Part shown: in pieces, positions 19,802-31,200 of the stretch
Layout: each line of letters starts with the position of its first letter
How positions within the stretch are numbered: position 1 is the stretch's first letter
Origin: Gari tellinella
Taxonomy: Eukaryota; Mollusca; Bivalvia; Cardiida; Psammobiidae
Length of the DNA: 64,000 nt
NCBI GenBank assembly: GCA_922989275.2
Contig: OV277871.1
Location: 33,614,693 to 33,678,692 of the forward strand
Direction of reading: 5' to 3'
Program-made: the position numbers and the translations under genes
Notes under the pieces: generated by a model
The model's database searches: none
Seen by the model: the letters and a program-made list of their open reading frames with translations, nothing else
Told to the model about the DNA's origin: nothing

Positions 19802-19998
19802 TACAGTCGAACTTCGATATCTCGAAGTCGGTTTTGTCGAACATACCCGTATTTCAAAGTTAAAACGTGGCTTAGCCACGTTTTAACTTTAAAATATAGG
19901 TATGTTCGACTTAGCCGAGCACAAAAAATTGCAGTTTATGTGTCGAACTATCAGATAATTCGATTTAAGCGAGTTTGAGATATCGAAGTTCGACTGTA
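19802..19998. mobile_element. Family E MITE (pogo/Tigger-like ends)
   Basis: Perfect inverted ends TACAGTCGAACTTCGATATC / GATATCGAAGTTCGACTGTA, with a central inverted AGTTAAAACGTGGCT. CAGTCGAAC-type ends at a TA target resemble pogo/Tigger elements. A second copy is at 43949-44106, and decayed pieces are near 13258 and 23768. Confidence 0.82.
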
Positions 19999-20187
19999 TT
20001 GTAAAAACAAGCTTGAATAATAACAAAAGGATAAGAATTGACAAGAAACTTGAATTGTCTATTTTTAAAATGTTTTAGGGATGAAAGTTACAAGACGAAA
20101 TATTGTACAAGAGTTTACGCAATGTCCACAGTTGGTAAAACATATATTAGGTCCTGTCCGGAGTTATCTTGTTGCCAGGGCTCAAGA

Positions 20188-20371
20188 TAACAGGGTGTAA
20201 ACTGACCAATTCCAACATGTTCTCACTCACGTCAGCACCAAATCTTATAGTGTGATTATTCATTAGAATCGGTCGTCTCGAAGGGCCAATTCTAATGGGT
20301 ATGACGTCATAGGGTTTAATGTAGAAATAACCATTTTTGTTTTTGAAATACTTGCCTTATCTTGAGCTTTG
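20188..20371. mobile_element. Family D MITE, diverged
   Basis: It runs from AGGGCTCAAGATAACAGGG to CTTGCCTTATCTTGAGCTTT, with a central palindrome around TCATTAGAATCGGTCGTCTC. Better copies are at 37510 and 42752. Confidence 0.65.
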
Positions 20372-20562
20372 GTTGCATTGGAAAACATTAACATATTGAA
20401 CCCTAGCGACGAGTATATTCGTCATTTACAAATCATATACCTGTCAATAGTATACTTGTATAAACACTTCTCTTAAGACACAGTTTGCAAAATATATAAT
20501 CTCTGTCAATGTCTATCTCATGAGATTACAACTGGACACCGGAAATTTGATAGAGTTCTTTT

Positions 20563-22010
20563 TTATATATACTGTAGTGGCATACAAGCATATTTCTCAG
20601 GTTCTATCATATTGGTACTTTTAAATATATTGTATGATAATACTTTGCCCGAATTATTTATAAACGAGAAAGAACTTTGCAAGCTATTGTCTTTCAGTAT
20701 TTGCCTGAACAGTTCCAGAAACAAAACCCGATTCCCTTCACCTGCATGCATATCCAAAACAGATGCTTTCCTTTTGTTTCCCAAGTGTTTCTTCACGCTT
20801 TAATCCAAGAAGCGCAATATCAAATAACATTGTCTTGGAACTTTTTGATTTGGCATTTCTGTACGTCTTATCCAATATTTGACACATTTTGTCATATAAT
20901 AACAATACAAAGGATAACGGTATAACACTCATGAAGAGCAAACATATTTGACACATTTTAATCTAAACATACGATTCTTTTACAAAATTTGACATGTACA
21001 ATCTCAATTTGTTGACAGTATTCATAGCCCCATATTTCAGCACAGAAAGTAAGAATAGAACTTATCATAGAGTCACACAATTTCAAGGCGTCCTGGTGGT
21101 GGAAGAAACCAAAGTGCTTTTGTAAATTGAAAATGGAAAACATAGCCTTCATTGCTTGTAATGCAAGGACTACTTTGTTACGTGTCCATTTCAGCATTGT
21201 TGTGAAATAAGTATCAAGAAATTTATAATATGGAACAACCTCTATTGGTGTATTTTCGTTATACTATTTCTCGTATGATACCGCTATTTCGAAATACCAT
21301 GATTTTAGATATTTCAAAATTGGCGTTCATACAAATAGCCTTACAGAATTACCTTAAAGCATTAATCTTGCACTGAAGTCTAACCGCCGTATCTGAGACT
21401 TCCGAAATATCAACAGCAAGCATAAAAGCATGAATTTCTTCCACTGAATCGGGTATGTAAATTCCACGACCACATGACACCATTAAAAATTATACACGGT
21501 CGTTGATGAAAAAATTGAATATTATCGGTGAACTCACAATTCCTTGTTTTGTTCCAATATCACACTTGAAAGATTTGTAGTTTTGACATATGCTGTTAAT
21601 TTGCAGTACATTGATTTAAACACAGATAAAAATCTTCCATTTGGACTTACACACTTTCGTATCAAGCTATTCCAGAGACAAGCATGTGATCAATTGTCAA
21701 AAGCTTTCAAAAAATCTATGTAAAACATATGTAAAATCTTCCACGGCATTTGCTGATGTACTTTAGAATAAGTGACTGCAAATTAAAAATATTATCGATA
21801 GTACTATAGTCCCACCTAAATCCAGCTTGGCATTCATCAATAACTTCATTAGTATCTGCCCAATAGGTTAATCTCTTGCTTAGAACATTTATAAAAATCT
21901 TACTGATAGAGTTCACAATGGATATTGCCCAGTAAATTATTTGGATCATTTATGTTCCCTTTTTGTACACTGGAGTTATTACACTTTCGCGCCTCTCTGC
22001 CGGAAAATCA
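20563..22010 (-). pseudogene. Broken non-LTR retrotransposon reverse transcriptase
   Basis: Read on the - strand from 22010 leftward, fragments in several frames line up as one LINE ORF2 C-terminal half: KGNINDPNN, then ISIVNSISKIFINVLSKRLT, DECQAGFR, YSTIDNIFNLQSLI, DFLKAFDN (reverse transcriptase palm), LTFCAEIWGYE, VKFCKRI and FINNSGKVLSYNIFKS. In-frame stops and frameshifts occur throughout, and the endonuclease half is absent. It is a dead fragment. The clade cannot be assigned safely from what remains. Confidence 0.85.
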
Positions 22011-22095
22011 CCAGGTATTGATTGTATAATCAGTGGAATGCGTTGTTGTTAGGAGGAGTTGTTGTTGGGAGGGCCGTTGTAGGGAGGGAGCACTG

Positions 22096-22345
22096 TACAG
22101 TGGAGAAAACGTTATTCTTTCCCTATAAACGCGTTTACGCTAAAACTATTATTTCCATTGCAAACAGTTTGGAGCCAGATCAGACGCCGGGTAACCCGGC
22201 GTCTGATCAGGCTCCAAACTGTTTGTCACCAAGATAAACATAAATTATCAGAATTGTCCAAAAGTTGCACTTTTCTACGTTTTAGTGTTTTGCGTTTGCG
22301 TTTCGTTTCGTTTAAACGGGAAAGAATAACGTTTTCTCCACTGTA
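22096..22345 (+). mobile_element. Family A MITE, full length
   Basis: 250 bp with ends TACAGTGGAGAAAACG and GTTTTCTCCACTGTA and an intact palindrome core. It lies just left of the PAN-like ORF and right of the LINE fragment. Before it, 22030-22090 is rich in GGAGGGA/GTTGTTGGGAGGG, a motif also seen near 37790 and 58115. Confidence 0.88.
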
Positions 22346-22549
22346 TATATTAATCCAGTATGATAAAGGTTGAAGTAAGTGTTCGTTGAACCATATCATA
22401 TCATACTATTTATCTATCAATACTGTGGAATTGTGAAAGCACTTAACCGTAAAGGTGACTGGAGGTGGACGAAGAAAATCATATAGGAGACAAACACCCA
22501 GCAATACTTGTTGGAATAAGAAAATGCTTTGTTACTTCAACAAATAATG

Positions 22550-22742
22550 TCAATAGTAAACAGTTTGACACCAGATCAGACATCGAGTAAGTCGGAGTAC
22601 GATACGACTCCGAACTAATTATAGACCATATTTAATAAAATCGTCAACTGTTTGAAAAGTTTTATTTTCTGCATTGTAATCCGTGGTATTTTGTTTGCGT
22701 TTTAATCTTTACTAGAAGGAATAACGAAGATTCGCCACTGTG
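22550..22742. mobile_element. Decayed family A MITE
   Basis: The core GACACCAGATCAGACATCGA and the right-end remnant GGAATAACGAAGATTCGCCA followed by CTGTG are recognisable; the left end is lost. It ends about 22 bp before the start codon of the PAN-like ORF and may supply its leader. Confidence 0.55.
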
Positions 22743-22764
22743 TCTTATTGTACCAGTTATAACG

Positions 22765-23151
22765 ATGAAACTTTTACCAGCAAGGATGTCTATGGTTCTT
22801 ACCATAGCCAGTGTCGCATACACTATTACCTCTACTTTGGCAATTGTTCCTGTCAGTAAATGGAAAAGATGCTCGCCATTGCATACCAAGTTGAGATCGT
22901 TTTGGGAAATATCATTACGCAGGTGCGAAATAAAATGTGGAAAGAGGTCAAATTGTGCCTCCCTGAATTATGAGACTACGAGAAAAATATGCCATCTGCT
23001 ATCCACGGTAACATGGAAAACCGACGGTACGGCAAGATACGACATGACAACACAACGGGCATGTTTTAATGTGAGAAGATCTGATCTCCCAGCAAGAATG
23101 GCAAGTATTAGTTTCATTCTTATAATTGTCCAATTGTGCAGTGACATTTAA
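22765..23151 (+). CDS. Small secreted PAN/apple-like protein (128 aa)
   Basis: An uninterrupted ORF from ATG 22765 to TAA 23149-23151. The N-terminus (about residues 9-27) is hydrophobic, consistent with a signal peptide. Residues about 33-100 have the spacing of a PAN/apple domain: WKRCSPLH, SLRRCEIKCGKRSNCASLNY, RKICHLLS, RACFNV, six cysteines in all. The C-terminus (ASISFILIIVQLCSDI) is hydrophobic, suggesting a GPI signal or membrane anchor. PAN domains bind proteins or carbohydrates outside the cell. The possible donor AAT/GTGAGA at about 23070 means it could instead be a first exon. The assignment rests on pattern, not on a search. Confidence 0.5.
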   Translation: MKLLPARMSMVLTIASVAYTITSTLAIVPVSKWKRCSPLHTKLRSFWEISLRRCEIKCGKRSNCASLNYETTRKICHLLSTVTWKTDGTARYDMTTQRACFNVRRSDLPARMASISFILIIVQLCSDI

Positions 23152-24459
23152 CTCGTCATTTGCTATGATATCGACTTCACCCTTTTTCCCATAGAAGCGC
23201 CTTTTAGCTTATTTAATTTATCCATCCACTGAAGAAAATAGTTCCAAATTTTACAACATTGAAAATCAATTATAAGAAATATTTTGTAAATCCTAGCAGA
23301 TGATAGCTTTAAGCAGGCTGAAAGTAAACCAGAATGCGCCTTAAATATTTTCAAACTAAAAACAGGCTATTGGGTAAAGGGTTAAATAACTGTCTCTACT
23401 TAGTGGACAAAAAATAACTGGTTGCAATCTTTCATCGAAAATGTAGTTGCCAAAATGTTTGCAACTTCAGAAGCTGTTGATAAGTTGGCAAATAATTTAA
23501 ACCTTTCATGGTCACATTATTCGAGATGTTTTACGCCTTCACCGCTTTAGTATCGTCTGCTTCAGTATTGTTGTCTGCAAGACACGTTTCAAGGTTAGAT
23601 TTAAGGTTGTATGATTTGATAAATATCGATAATAATGTCAAACAGTTTGAAACCAGATCGTTACGCGGCATCTGATCAGGACATAAACTGTTTGCAAACT
23701 CGCGAATTATGATGTCTTTGAAAATGAAAGGGTTGTCATACGACAAAGTACATGCTTACAAAAACTCGATAATTCACAATCGCATAAGTCAAATATAGCC
23801 ACGTTTTAACTTTGAAATATTGATATTTTCGACTTAGACGAAACAGTTATCAAGAATGAACTTACGAAATACGGATAAGTTTGAATTTTAAAAGCAAGTT
23901 TTGAAATATTGAGTTTCAAACTATTTTAATATCACCCTCATCTTCAACTTTGTACGGACTGTGAAATAGGCTGGATCAGATCTTGTTAAGAAAGTGTACG
24001 AAAGTATTCGTTGCGCATGTTACATGCCGAATAGTTTGAGTGATTCAGCCAGGAATATCACAAGACACCCCATCTGATAAACACGTCATCGTTATAAGAA
24101 ATTAATGTTTTTGAAACCATGGAAATGGAACTTTTGCTTAAGCGGCTTAGCGTTATAGATTACTTTAATCCTTTGTAACATCTTTGTAACATTTTCTTAT
24201 CAAATTGTTCCAAAATGTATGCAATAAAACAGTTTGTTTTGTTTTATGTAAACTCAACCATAATGCTATAACTTGCATATGCATATATCGCCAACATGGA
24301 GAAGAATTTGTATAAGTTATGTTTAACTTGTTTTCTTATCCATGCTTACATAGCTTATTATGTTATAACATGTGTATAATGTTGAATGGGAAAATTCTGA
24401 AATCAATACTGATTAAACTAACCCTTTACCCAATAACCTGCTCTTAGTATTGAATATCG
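23152..24459. other. Repeat remnants, no gene seen
   Basis: A family C remnant is at about 23170-23380, a family G copy at about 23500-23737 (core GATCGTTACGCGGCATCTGA), and a family E fragment at about 23768-23905. From there to 24440 nothing is recognisable. Confidence 0.5.
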
Positions 24460-24691
24460 GGTGTACTGCAGTAGAATGACCCACCCGCGCAAAATGACCC
24501 GGGTCTTTATACTACGTAGAGAAATGATCCAAGACCGTGAGCGGGTCATTCTACTACGAGTCGATGGGGTCCTTTTTCTACTGTATGGGGTCATTTTTCA
24601 ACGTAGTAAAATGACCCGGGTCACTGTTCTACGTAGTGACATGACCCATTGGTCATTTTAGCAGGGGTGGGTCATTCTACTGCATTACACC
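24460..24691. mobile_element. MITE built of repeated TGACCC motifs
   Basis: The ends are GTGTACTGCAGTAGAATGAC and GTCATTCTACTGCATTACAC. Inside, TGACCCGGGTC, GGTCATTCTACTACG and relatives alternate in both orientations, so the element is nearly all short inverted motifs of the form TGACCC/GGGTCA joined by CTACGTAG. Confidence 0.7.
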
Positions 24692-24699
24692 ACCATTTA

Positions 24700-25020
24700 A
24701 CGAATTTATCTAGTTACTTAACTAGATAATTAACTAGAAAAGTTTCGTGTTACCAGTTATCTAAAAGTGGAAAATTGCATTCGGATGCCTTCGGTAAGGA
24801 CAGGATATCTATTTTTAGATAAGTTAACACAAAACTTTTCAAGAAACGTTTCAGTTAACTTAGATATTATGTCGTGACAGTATGTGGCACCAACAAGTCA
24901 TTTGACGCGATACGATAATTATCAGGTTTTCATGAAAATATTCCACTTTCCACTTACTAGATAATTATGTGAGATATTAACTTGAAACTTTTCAGAAAAG
25001 CTAAGTAGTAAGTGGTGTCA
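24700..25020. repeat. Inverted-repeat element
   Basis: TAGTTACTTAACTAGATAAT with AGAAAAGTTTCGTGTTA on the left is mirrored on the right by TACTAGATAATTATGTGAG and AACTTTTCAGAAAAGC. It sits just downstream of the last WRAP53 exon. Confidence 0.5.
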
Positions 25021-25118
25021 GAACCATGCCACCATAGATTTCCACATATGACTATGGGAAAAAGTGACAAGACTGCTGCCGTTTATGTTCTATATCTTTC
25101 ACAATGAAGTATTTTCTA

Positions 25119-25278
25119 TCAGGTTTTGTTGGGATACATCCACCACAGTTTCAGACTATTGTCTATCTTTTCTGAGTCCTCCTCTTGCATATTTTCGTCA
25201 CTTTCACTGTCGTCATGGTAACTAGCGTAGTGCCGCTGACCTGAGACTGTAGCCACGACTGGGATTGATGGATGAAGG
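25119..25278 (-). CDS. WRAP53: WRAP53 exon 14 (last coding)
   Basis: The acceptor is TTATCCCCAG and the stop TGA is at 25119-25121. It encodes [17 protein letters not shown], closing the WD domain, then an acidic tail ([15 protein letters not shown]) and [10 protein letters not shown]. The LKLWW aligns with the conserved LQLWW near the human C-terminus. The human-like extension after it is absent. Confidence 0.93.
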
Positions 25279-28200
25279 CTGGGGATAAAAAACAAAACAT
25301 GAACAAGAGATAATTTAGGTTTTCCAGATAAGGGGGAGTAAACTGAATAAATCCAACATTTTCTCACTTATTTCTGCACGAAATCCTATGGTGTTACTTC
25401 TTATTAGATTCGAGACGATTTTAATGAGTAGTAACAATATAGGGTTTAATGCAGAAATAAAGATTTTATTTTTTTGAAATATTCCCCTTATCTGAAGTCC
25501 TTGATGTGACTGTGCCTATAAGACACTGATGCCCACTAGCTGCATGAACAACAGTATTATGCAACAAATTACTAAGTTCAACTGGCCGTAATTCTTTGAA
25601 AAATTTAAGCATATCAAAATTCTGACCATATGCACATCTGTGGTTTATAAGCAAACATTCTATTGAAATTGAGGGCTGTAGCTTGAAAACTAGTCGGAGT
25701 TGGATGTACCAAGCGATGACGAAAAGAACCCTCTGATCTGGGTATATACACTGCATTTCAAGGATTATATACAGTGGAGAATGTGTTATTCTTTCCCAAT
25801 AAACGCGTTTACGCTAAAACTATTTTTTCCAGTGCAAACAGTTTGGAGCCAGATCAGACGCCGGGTAACCCGGCGTCTGATCAGGCTCCACACTGTTTGC
25901 CACCATGATAAACATGAAATATCAGAATTGTCCAAAAGTTGTTCTTTTCTACGTTTTAGTGCTTTGCGTTTGCGTACGTTTCCGTTTAAACGGGAAAGAA
26001 TAACAGATTCTCCACTGTATAAGGGTTAACTTATTATTCCATAGCCAGTTTCAAGTTTTGAAGACAGGTGATCACTTAATGCAGGTTGGTTGAAAGTAAT
26101 GCAAAATGCGCTGCAACTCTTTAAGGCATATTCTGCTTTACTTTCAGCCTGCTTTAAGCACCCATCTGCTTAAATATAGAAAATATTTCTTATGATACAT
26201 ATTCATGACTGTATAAATACTATTTTCTTCAGTGGAGTAATAAAATAAAGGTAATGGTTTAAGGCATTATCCCATAAGTACTTCTTTCTACGAATTTAGT
26301 TTATTTCTTCATTGAAGAAAATAGTTCCACTTTATACATTCAGGAATATGTACCATAAGAAATATTTTCTTTATCCTAGTACATGGTAGCTAAAAGCAGG
26401 CTGAAAGCAAAGTAGAAGGTGCCTCAAGGCGCATTCTGCTTTACTTTCAACCTGCTTTATGTGGTCACTGGTCTTCAAAACTAGAAACTAGCTATGGGGT
26501 AATGGGTTAACCCTTTGAGCCCTAGTCCCGCATATAGGCGTCCTTTTCAAACAGTGTACATGTGAATAGTACACTTGTCCTATGCAAACAGTGAAGACCC
26601 AGATCAGAGGGCTCCGAAAGGAGCCCTCTGATTAGGGTCTTCACTGTTTGTCACAATGCCAAACATTGACAAAAACAACCCTTAAACGTCAGAAATGGAC
26701 TAGACTAAAATGGAAGCTGGAATTGTCCATTTAAAGTTTTAGGGAGGAAAGAGTTAATGGTTAAATACTGAAAACAAGCTATAACAACAAGGGTTAAGGA
26801 AATTCATTGCAAGCCACACATTTAACATTACAGTAAAACCCCTCTAAATACCGGAATTCTCTCTAAACCGGACAAAAACTTTGGTCCCGTGTCCCACCCA
26901 ATTTTACGCCTTTGATTCATTCCTTCACTGAAGAAAATACATTCATTAACATATCGAGGGTTGCCCGCTAAACTGTCGTAACTACATTTTTTATCAAAAA
27001 TGACTTTTTTACATTTTTCAAGTTTTCTTCATACATTACTTATTCTGTATAAATTTTGTCCTTTAATTCCCATTTTTTACAAAGTTATGCCATTAGTGCC
27101 ATAATGTCGTAACTCAAAACTACCTTAAAGTTGCCCGCTAAACTGTCGTAAGTCAAGTTACGACAGTTTAGCGGGCAACTTTAAGAGAGAAAAAATGTGG
27201 GACATGGTACTAATATTATATGGCTATACTGTTGTAACTTAATACAAATATCTCAAAGAAAGTAAAAATATGATTTTCTTTAATTTAAATTAGTTAAATC
27301 TTATATTCATACTTTCTAATGCCTCTGACCTCTGAAATTTAAGATTTGAGGTGGGTGGGGCATATTGTTTGTTTCCTGTGTATTTGTTGCTTTATCTGTC
27401 CACCTACAACATTAACTTTGGCCATAACTTTCTGAAAGATACTTCAGATGTTGCACATGTACTACATCCAAGACAATTTTGAACCCAGTACAACTTGAGT
27501 CATGTCAGACAAAGGTCAAGGTCATTCATTTAAAGGTCAAACAGACTGATTTTAACCAAGTTTAATCTTAGCCATATTTTTTAAACTACATGCGATATAG
27601 ACTTCATTCTTGACATGTGTACTCCACCTAAGAAGCCCTTATGTTCAGTACAACTTTGCTGTTGTTGGATAAAGGTCAAGGTCATTTAGAGGTCAAATAG
27701 ACTGAATTTAATCTAAATTTAACCTTTGCCACAAATTTGCAACCACATGCAATAGAGACTTCATACTTGACATGTGTACTCCACCCAAGTAACCCTTGAG
27801 CTCAGAACAGGTTGGGTCATGTCTGACAGAGGTCAAGGTCATTTCAAGGTCAAAAAGACTAAAATTTAACCTTTACCTTCATTTTGAGGAATTGAGGAAC
27901 TACATACCGGTATGATAGAGATTTCAGACTTGGTATGTGTACCTCTACCCAAGAAGTCAATGAGCTCAGATCAGCTCTGGTCATTTGAGACAAAGGACAT
28001 GGTCATTTTGAGGTCATGGCCACATCAAGATGCATATATTTATATGTGCTTCACAAACCCATCTTGTTACATGCATTCTTTTGCCAAAACATTGATAATC
28101 AGGTTAATAGTTTAAGTTTATTCTTTCTGTCAAAGTTAGTAAATATCTGCCAATTTAACCTTTGCTGCAACTCGTTATTCAGTATATGAAATAGTCTTCA

Positions 28201-31200
28201 TTAATTAAATGCATGTTTTACAAGAAGTTCTAACTTGTGTATAGTGCAGAATGTTAGATTAAGGTTATGTTCATACCAAGAAGTCGAGATTTAAGAGAAT
28301 GATGGTTTGGCCAAATTTTCTTCATTGTGTAATACACACCCATATTTTGTCATGTGTATAATTTACTTCTCTAATAAAATACATGTGTATAGTCCAAACA
28401 AAATGTATTTCCAAACAAATTTCCATTCACAACCTGGCATAGCCTTATTGAAGTCATGCTCAGCAGACACAGCATCTGTAGCAGACACATTGTTTCATTG
28501 GTACAATTTTGTTGCATTTGTTTTTTTTCTCCAATTTTGTCTTACATGAAATAAGAGAGTTGATGTTATTTAATCACCAAGATACAAAATGTTCTTAAAA
28601 TATGAAATTAAAAGTACTATTCATGCAGTGTTTCTGCGTAAGAGCAAACCATTTGTTTAATAGGAATACTATTTTCAATATTTTAAATTTTAGTTGTATT
28701 AGTGATGATTTTGATGATGATATTGATGATTGCTTAATATAGAAAAACATTCTTGCAAGATATTGATGATCTAATCAACCTTTCATTTCCTACATTTTAA
28801 CAAAATATAGATGTTTGCAAAGGCCACATGTATTAGCTTTAGTTAAATGTATGAATTTAATCTCAAATATTACAAACCAAATTGATCAGTCTCAAAATGA
28901 TGTCATGGCGTGGTTTAACCGTTTACATTCTATTTCATTCTTATGAATTCATAACTTGAATCATGCCTTGCACACTTATCAGCAATATACTGAGCTAAAA
29001 TCAAAATGACCAGTGACACACACAATGTAGTTGAACGTTCACAATTGATTTATTGTAAATGAAAAGACAAACATGAAATTCTAAAAAAGTTTGATATGTA
29101 AGACTATACATGTATATTTCCAAGTTTGTCACTCTTTCAATGAAAGATATTGATAGTTTCTGATATCAAAATGTACATAGGCTCTCTGAATATGATAAAC
29201 TAGGACATGACTGATAAATAGGTCAACAGAAATAAATGTTTTAATCTTTAATCAGGCATCCATTATAATAAAAAAATACTATTTAGCGTTTTCAGTATAT
29301 CCAGAAGCCTACAGTTGTTTACAATATTAAGGACTATTTCAAAAAAGAAAATATGTCAATTTTATCTGATTAGAAAACAAGCTGATACTAATAAGCTTGT
29401 CTGTGACATTTTCATGTCTGGGAAAAATAAAATGCATATAATGCTCAATATCTCTATACATCAGTATAATTATTTAAGATGTATGCAGGTCTTACATGAG
29501 AATATGAGCTACAGACATTTGACAGGTATTGTTTCTGTGTTTCAACATATCTTTATACAAAAAAATCATATCAAGATGTCCCAGACTGTGGGGTTTTGAT
29601 ATAGAAGAACCCTCATTGTATGTCCAAAACAAGGATGCGTGTTCAATAAACGCATATGCCCCCGGTGGCATCCTTGACAATATTCTGAATATTTTCCAAG
29701 TCCAAATTAGGTCAAGGTAAAATTAATGTTGGGTAATAAGGGTGAATTGGTAATGGCCCAACCGAAGGCAGAAACTGAATAAGTATTAAAGCTTTGTAGT
29801 TAATAGTGTTGATGAAAGATGAAACGGTAAAATCTAGTTAACCAAGAAATAACCAATTTAAAATATTCTAAGTCAAAACTCGGTCAAGGTCAAAATCAAG
29901 GTTAGGTAACATGGGTGGATTGGTAGTGGTCCAAGGCAACAACCTGTATAAGTATTAAAGCATTGTAGTCAGTTGTGTTGACCCTAGAAGAAACGGTAAA
30001 AACTACTTCAAACATATTGATCATAATTATGTCCATCTACAAAAACCAGCTATCTTGACCTCTAAATCATTTCCCTTGACCATTACTGGTATGGCAAGAT
30101 GTTGCATAATGTACAATTTAGGCTTCATTAGTGGAGAATGAATTGCAAATATGGGGGTTCTTTTCACTAGTCATAGGAGTTATATAGATAAAACATGTTA
30201 GTCTGGATAATTCTCTAAAACCGCCTATTTGGCATCTCAATATGACCTTTGACCTGACCTAGTTGAAAGTTGTAGTCTGCATAATGTCTTATTTCTATGG
30301 TAAACAATGCAAATATGAATGTTAGATTCAACAAGCCATAAATGTATAATGGAAGATAAAATGTCACAGTATGGATGATTCTCAAAAATCAGTCCATTTG
30401 ACCTCTTGATAAAAATATGGCCTATGTGACCTCTGAGTGACCCTTGACCTTTAACTGACATGACTAGATGTTGCATGATGCACCAAAGACTTCATTAGTT
30501 AGAATGCATTACAAATATGAAGGTTCTTTCACAAATCATTTACCAGTAAATAAAGCGTCTAACTCTGGATAATTCAATAAAACAGCATATTGGACCTCTA
30601 AATATGACCTTTGACCTTGACATGGCATCAATTTAAGTTGAAGTCTGCAGAGGGTCTTATTTATAGAGTAAGCATGTCAAATATAAAGTCTCTATCACAT
30701 ATAATTTTTAAAATTATGTGTGTTGTAAGTTTAATATTTCCCTGCTAAACTGTCGTAACTCAAGTTACGACAGTTTAGCAGGGAAAAAATCCCAAGACTC
30801 CAGCCAAATATAGCGCTAAACTGTCGTAAGTCAACAGTGATCAAGTATCTCATTAAATAAAAAGTTTACAACTTATTTAATCAGTCTGAACTATTTTAAA
30901 TGATATTTTAAGCAGTAGCTCTGAAATGTTTGTGTTAAAATTCATTTAAATGAAAATAATGTTGTTTTTTGTTGTTCCTGTAAAAAATGCTGAAATGTAG
31001 TTACGACAGTTTAGCGGGCAACCCTCGATATATCATAAGAAATATTTTCTATATTCTAGCAGATGATAGCTTAAAACAGGTTGAAAGTAAAGCAGAATGC
31101 GCCTTAAGGCGCATTCTGCTTTACTTTCAACCTGCTTTAAGTGGTCAGCTACCTTCCATACTGTAAAAACAAGAGATTAGGTAAAACCCCTCTAATCCGG

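Noticed and set aside
24461..24661. 66-codon ORF with repeated MTR/MTH segments
   Set aside because: It lies entirely inside the TGACCC-motif MITE; the repeats come from the DNA motif.
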